Shown: positions 63,690 to 64,000 of the stretch, one piece after another | How the letters are laid out: each line of letters starts with the position of its first letter | Position numbering within the stretch: position 1 is the stretch's first letter | Assembly (NCBI RefSeq): GCF_002797435.1 | Contig: NZ_PGEN01000001.1 | Coordinates: 4,090,501-4,154,500 of the forward strand | Reading direction: 5' to 3' | DNA: 64,000 bases | DNA from: Sphingomonas koreensis | GTDB taxonomy: Bacteria > Pseudomonadota > Alphaproteobacteria > Sphingomonadales > Sphingomonadaceae | Notes under the pieces: generated by a model | What the model saw: only the letters and a program-made list of their open reading frames with translations | What the model was told of the DNA's origin: nothing | The model's database searches: none | Program-made: the position numbers and the translations under genes

Positions 63690-63725
63690 AAGTCGAAGCA
63701 GGCGAAGGCGAAGCGTGCGCAACAT
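63678..63725 (-). CDS. leuL: Leucine-rich leader peptide for leuA attenuation
   Basis: Fifteen codons, [15 protein letters not shown], six of them leucine, 92 nt upstream of the leuA ATG on the same strand. This is the classic arrangement for ribosome-mediated attenuation. The ribosome-binding site is weak (GACCCC) and there is no clear T tract, so the exact mechanism is open. Confidence 0.7.
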   Translation of the reverse strand: MLRTLRLRLLRLTRP

Positions 63726-63830
63726 CTGGGGTCGCAGATAGACCGTGGAAGCAAGAAATGTCCATAGCCGCAGCCAAGATTGATCTCGATCAGTTGCAAG
63801 CCTGGCTTTCAGCGTGCAAGCTCCTGAAAG

Positions 63831-64000
63831 ATGAAGCAAATTCTGTACGCCAGCGTCAGCGCGCATCCCGGCGAGCAGCCGGTGGACGTGATCGCCATCC
63901 TTGAGGAGTCGCGACACAACAACGCGCTCGACGGGATCACCGGGCTGTTATGGACCGACGGCCACCGATTCCTGCAGGTGATCGAAGGCGGCGAAGAGGC
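63831..64000 (+). CDS. BLUF-domain blue-light photoreceptor, 5' part
   Basis: The first 56 codons run to the window end. The FAD-binding BLUF domain is clear: ILYAS with Tyr6, NNALDGITGLLW with Asn31 and FLQVIEGGEE with Gln49, the three residues of the light-switch hydrogen-bond network. The C-terminus is unknown, so it may be a short BLUF protein or fused to an effector such as EAL. Divergent from leuA. Confidence 0.85.
   Translation, partial: MKQILYASVSAHPGEQPVDVIAILEESRHNNALDGITGLLWTDGHRFLQVIEGGEE

Noticed and set aside
1..64000. tRNA, rRNA, CRISPR or prophage genes
   Set aside because: No cloverleaf-like gene, repeat-spacer pattern or phage structural gene was recognised on either strand.

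Overview
The window is high-GC, almost completely coding DNA from an alphaproteobacterium, most likely of the Sphingomonadales (Sphingomonas or a close relative). The inference rests on combined content: a DivL-type histidine-kinase relative with Tyr at the phosphoacceptor position, alphaproteobacterial AddB/AddA, the AmgK-MurU cell-wall recycling pair, a ScfR-type regulator next to propionyl-CoA genes, a large TonB-dependent receptor, arginine succinyltransferase genes, and many ATGA/GTGA gene overlaps. I found no rRNA, tRNA, CRISPR array or prophage.

Layout. 1-4.6 kb: a partial YncE-like propeller, a CsgG-domain lipoprotein-like gene, a histidine phosphatase, lepA and a cytochrome b561. 4.7-17.4 kb: a ScfR-type regulator divergent from a twelve-gene strand carrying the route propionyl-CoA to succinyl-CoA (pccB, epimerase, methylmalonyl-CoA mutase, bioB, pccA), with an enoyl-CoA hydratase and several exported or membrane proteins of unknown role. 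17.5-21.2 kb: astA, astB and an M20 peptidase for arginine catabolism. 21.2-25.9 kb: a gene-free 470-nt gap, a class C-type serine hydrolase, a DUF481 outer-membrane protein, and an accessory island made of an AT-rich orphan gene, a 24-residue remnant of a broken gene and an IS1380-family element. 25.9-33.3 kb: rppH, esterase, asd, a DUF2238 membrane protein, a marR-emrA-emrB efflux operon and an alpha/beta hydrolase. 33.3-43.1 kb: an M2 peptidase, Ala/Lys-rich proteins, AMP nucleosidase, peroxiredoxin, YqgE, a WYL regulator with a divergent exported protein, and ahcY. 43.1-48.7 kb: two sulfotransferases (one with an N-terminal TPR array) and a TonB receptor. 48.9-59.7 kb: an overlapping six-gene chain divL-tsaE-amgK-murU-addB-addA. 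59.8-64 kb: trxA, an Arg-rich exported protein, argJ, leuA with a leucine-rich leader peptide, and the start of a BLUF photoreceptor.

The genes work together mainly in four places. Propionyl-CoA is carboxylated, epimerised and rearranged to succinyl-CoA, with biotin synthase embedded beside the two biotin-dependent carboxylase subunits and a short-chain acyl-CoA sensing regulator across a shared operator region. MarR probably senses a toxic compound and controls the EmrAB pump through a palindrome at its own start. AhcY, with a 16-bp palindrome upstream, recycles S-adenosylhomocysteine. AmgK and MurU send recycled MurNAc back to UDP-MurNAc, in an operon with DNA end-resection enzymes and a cell-cycle signalling protein.

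The observations most worth a second look are the leuA leader peptide, the IS-truncated gene tail followed by an intact AT-rich orphan that looks like a toxin/immunity leftover, the probable one-base C-tract frameshift at the emrB N-terminus, the palindromic operators upstream of ahcY, marR and the WYL regulator, and the TonB receptor/sulfotransferase neighbourhood. Nothing here can be shown from sequence alone to be a wholly new system.
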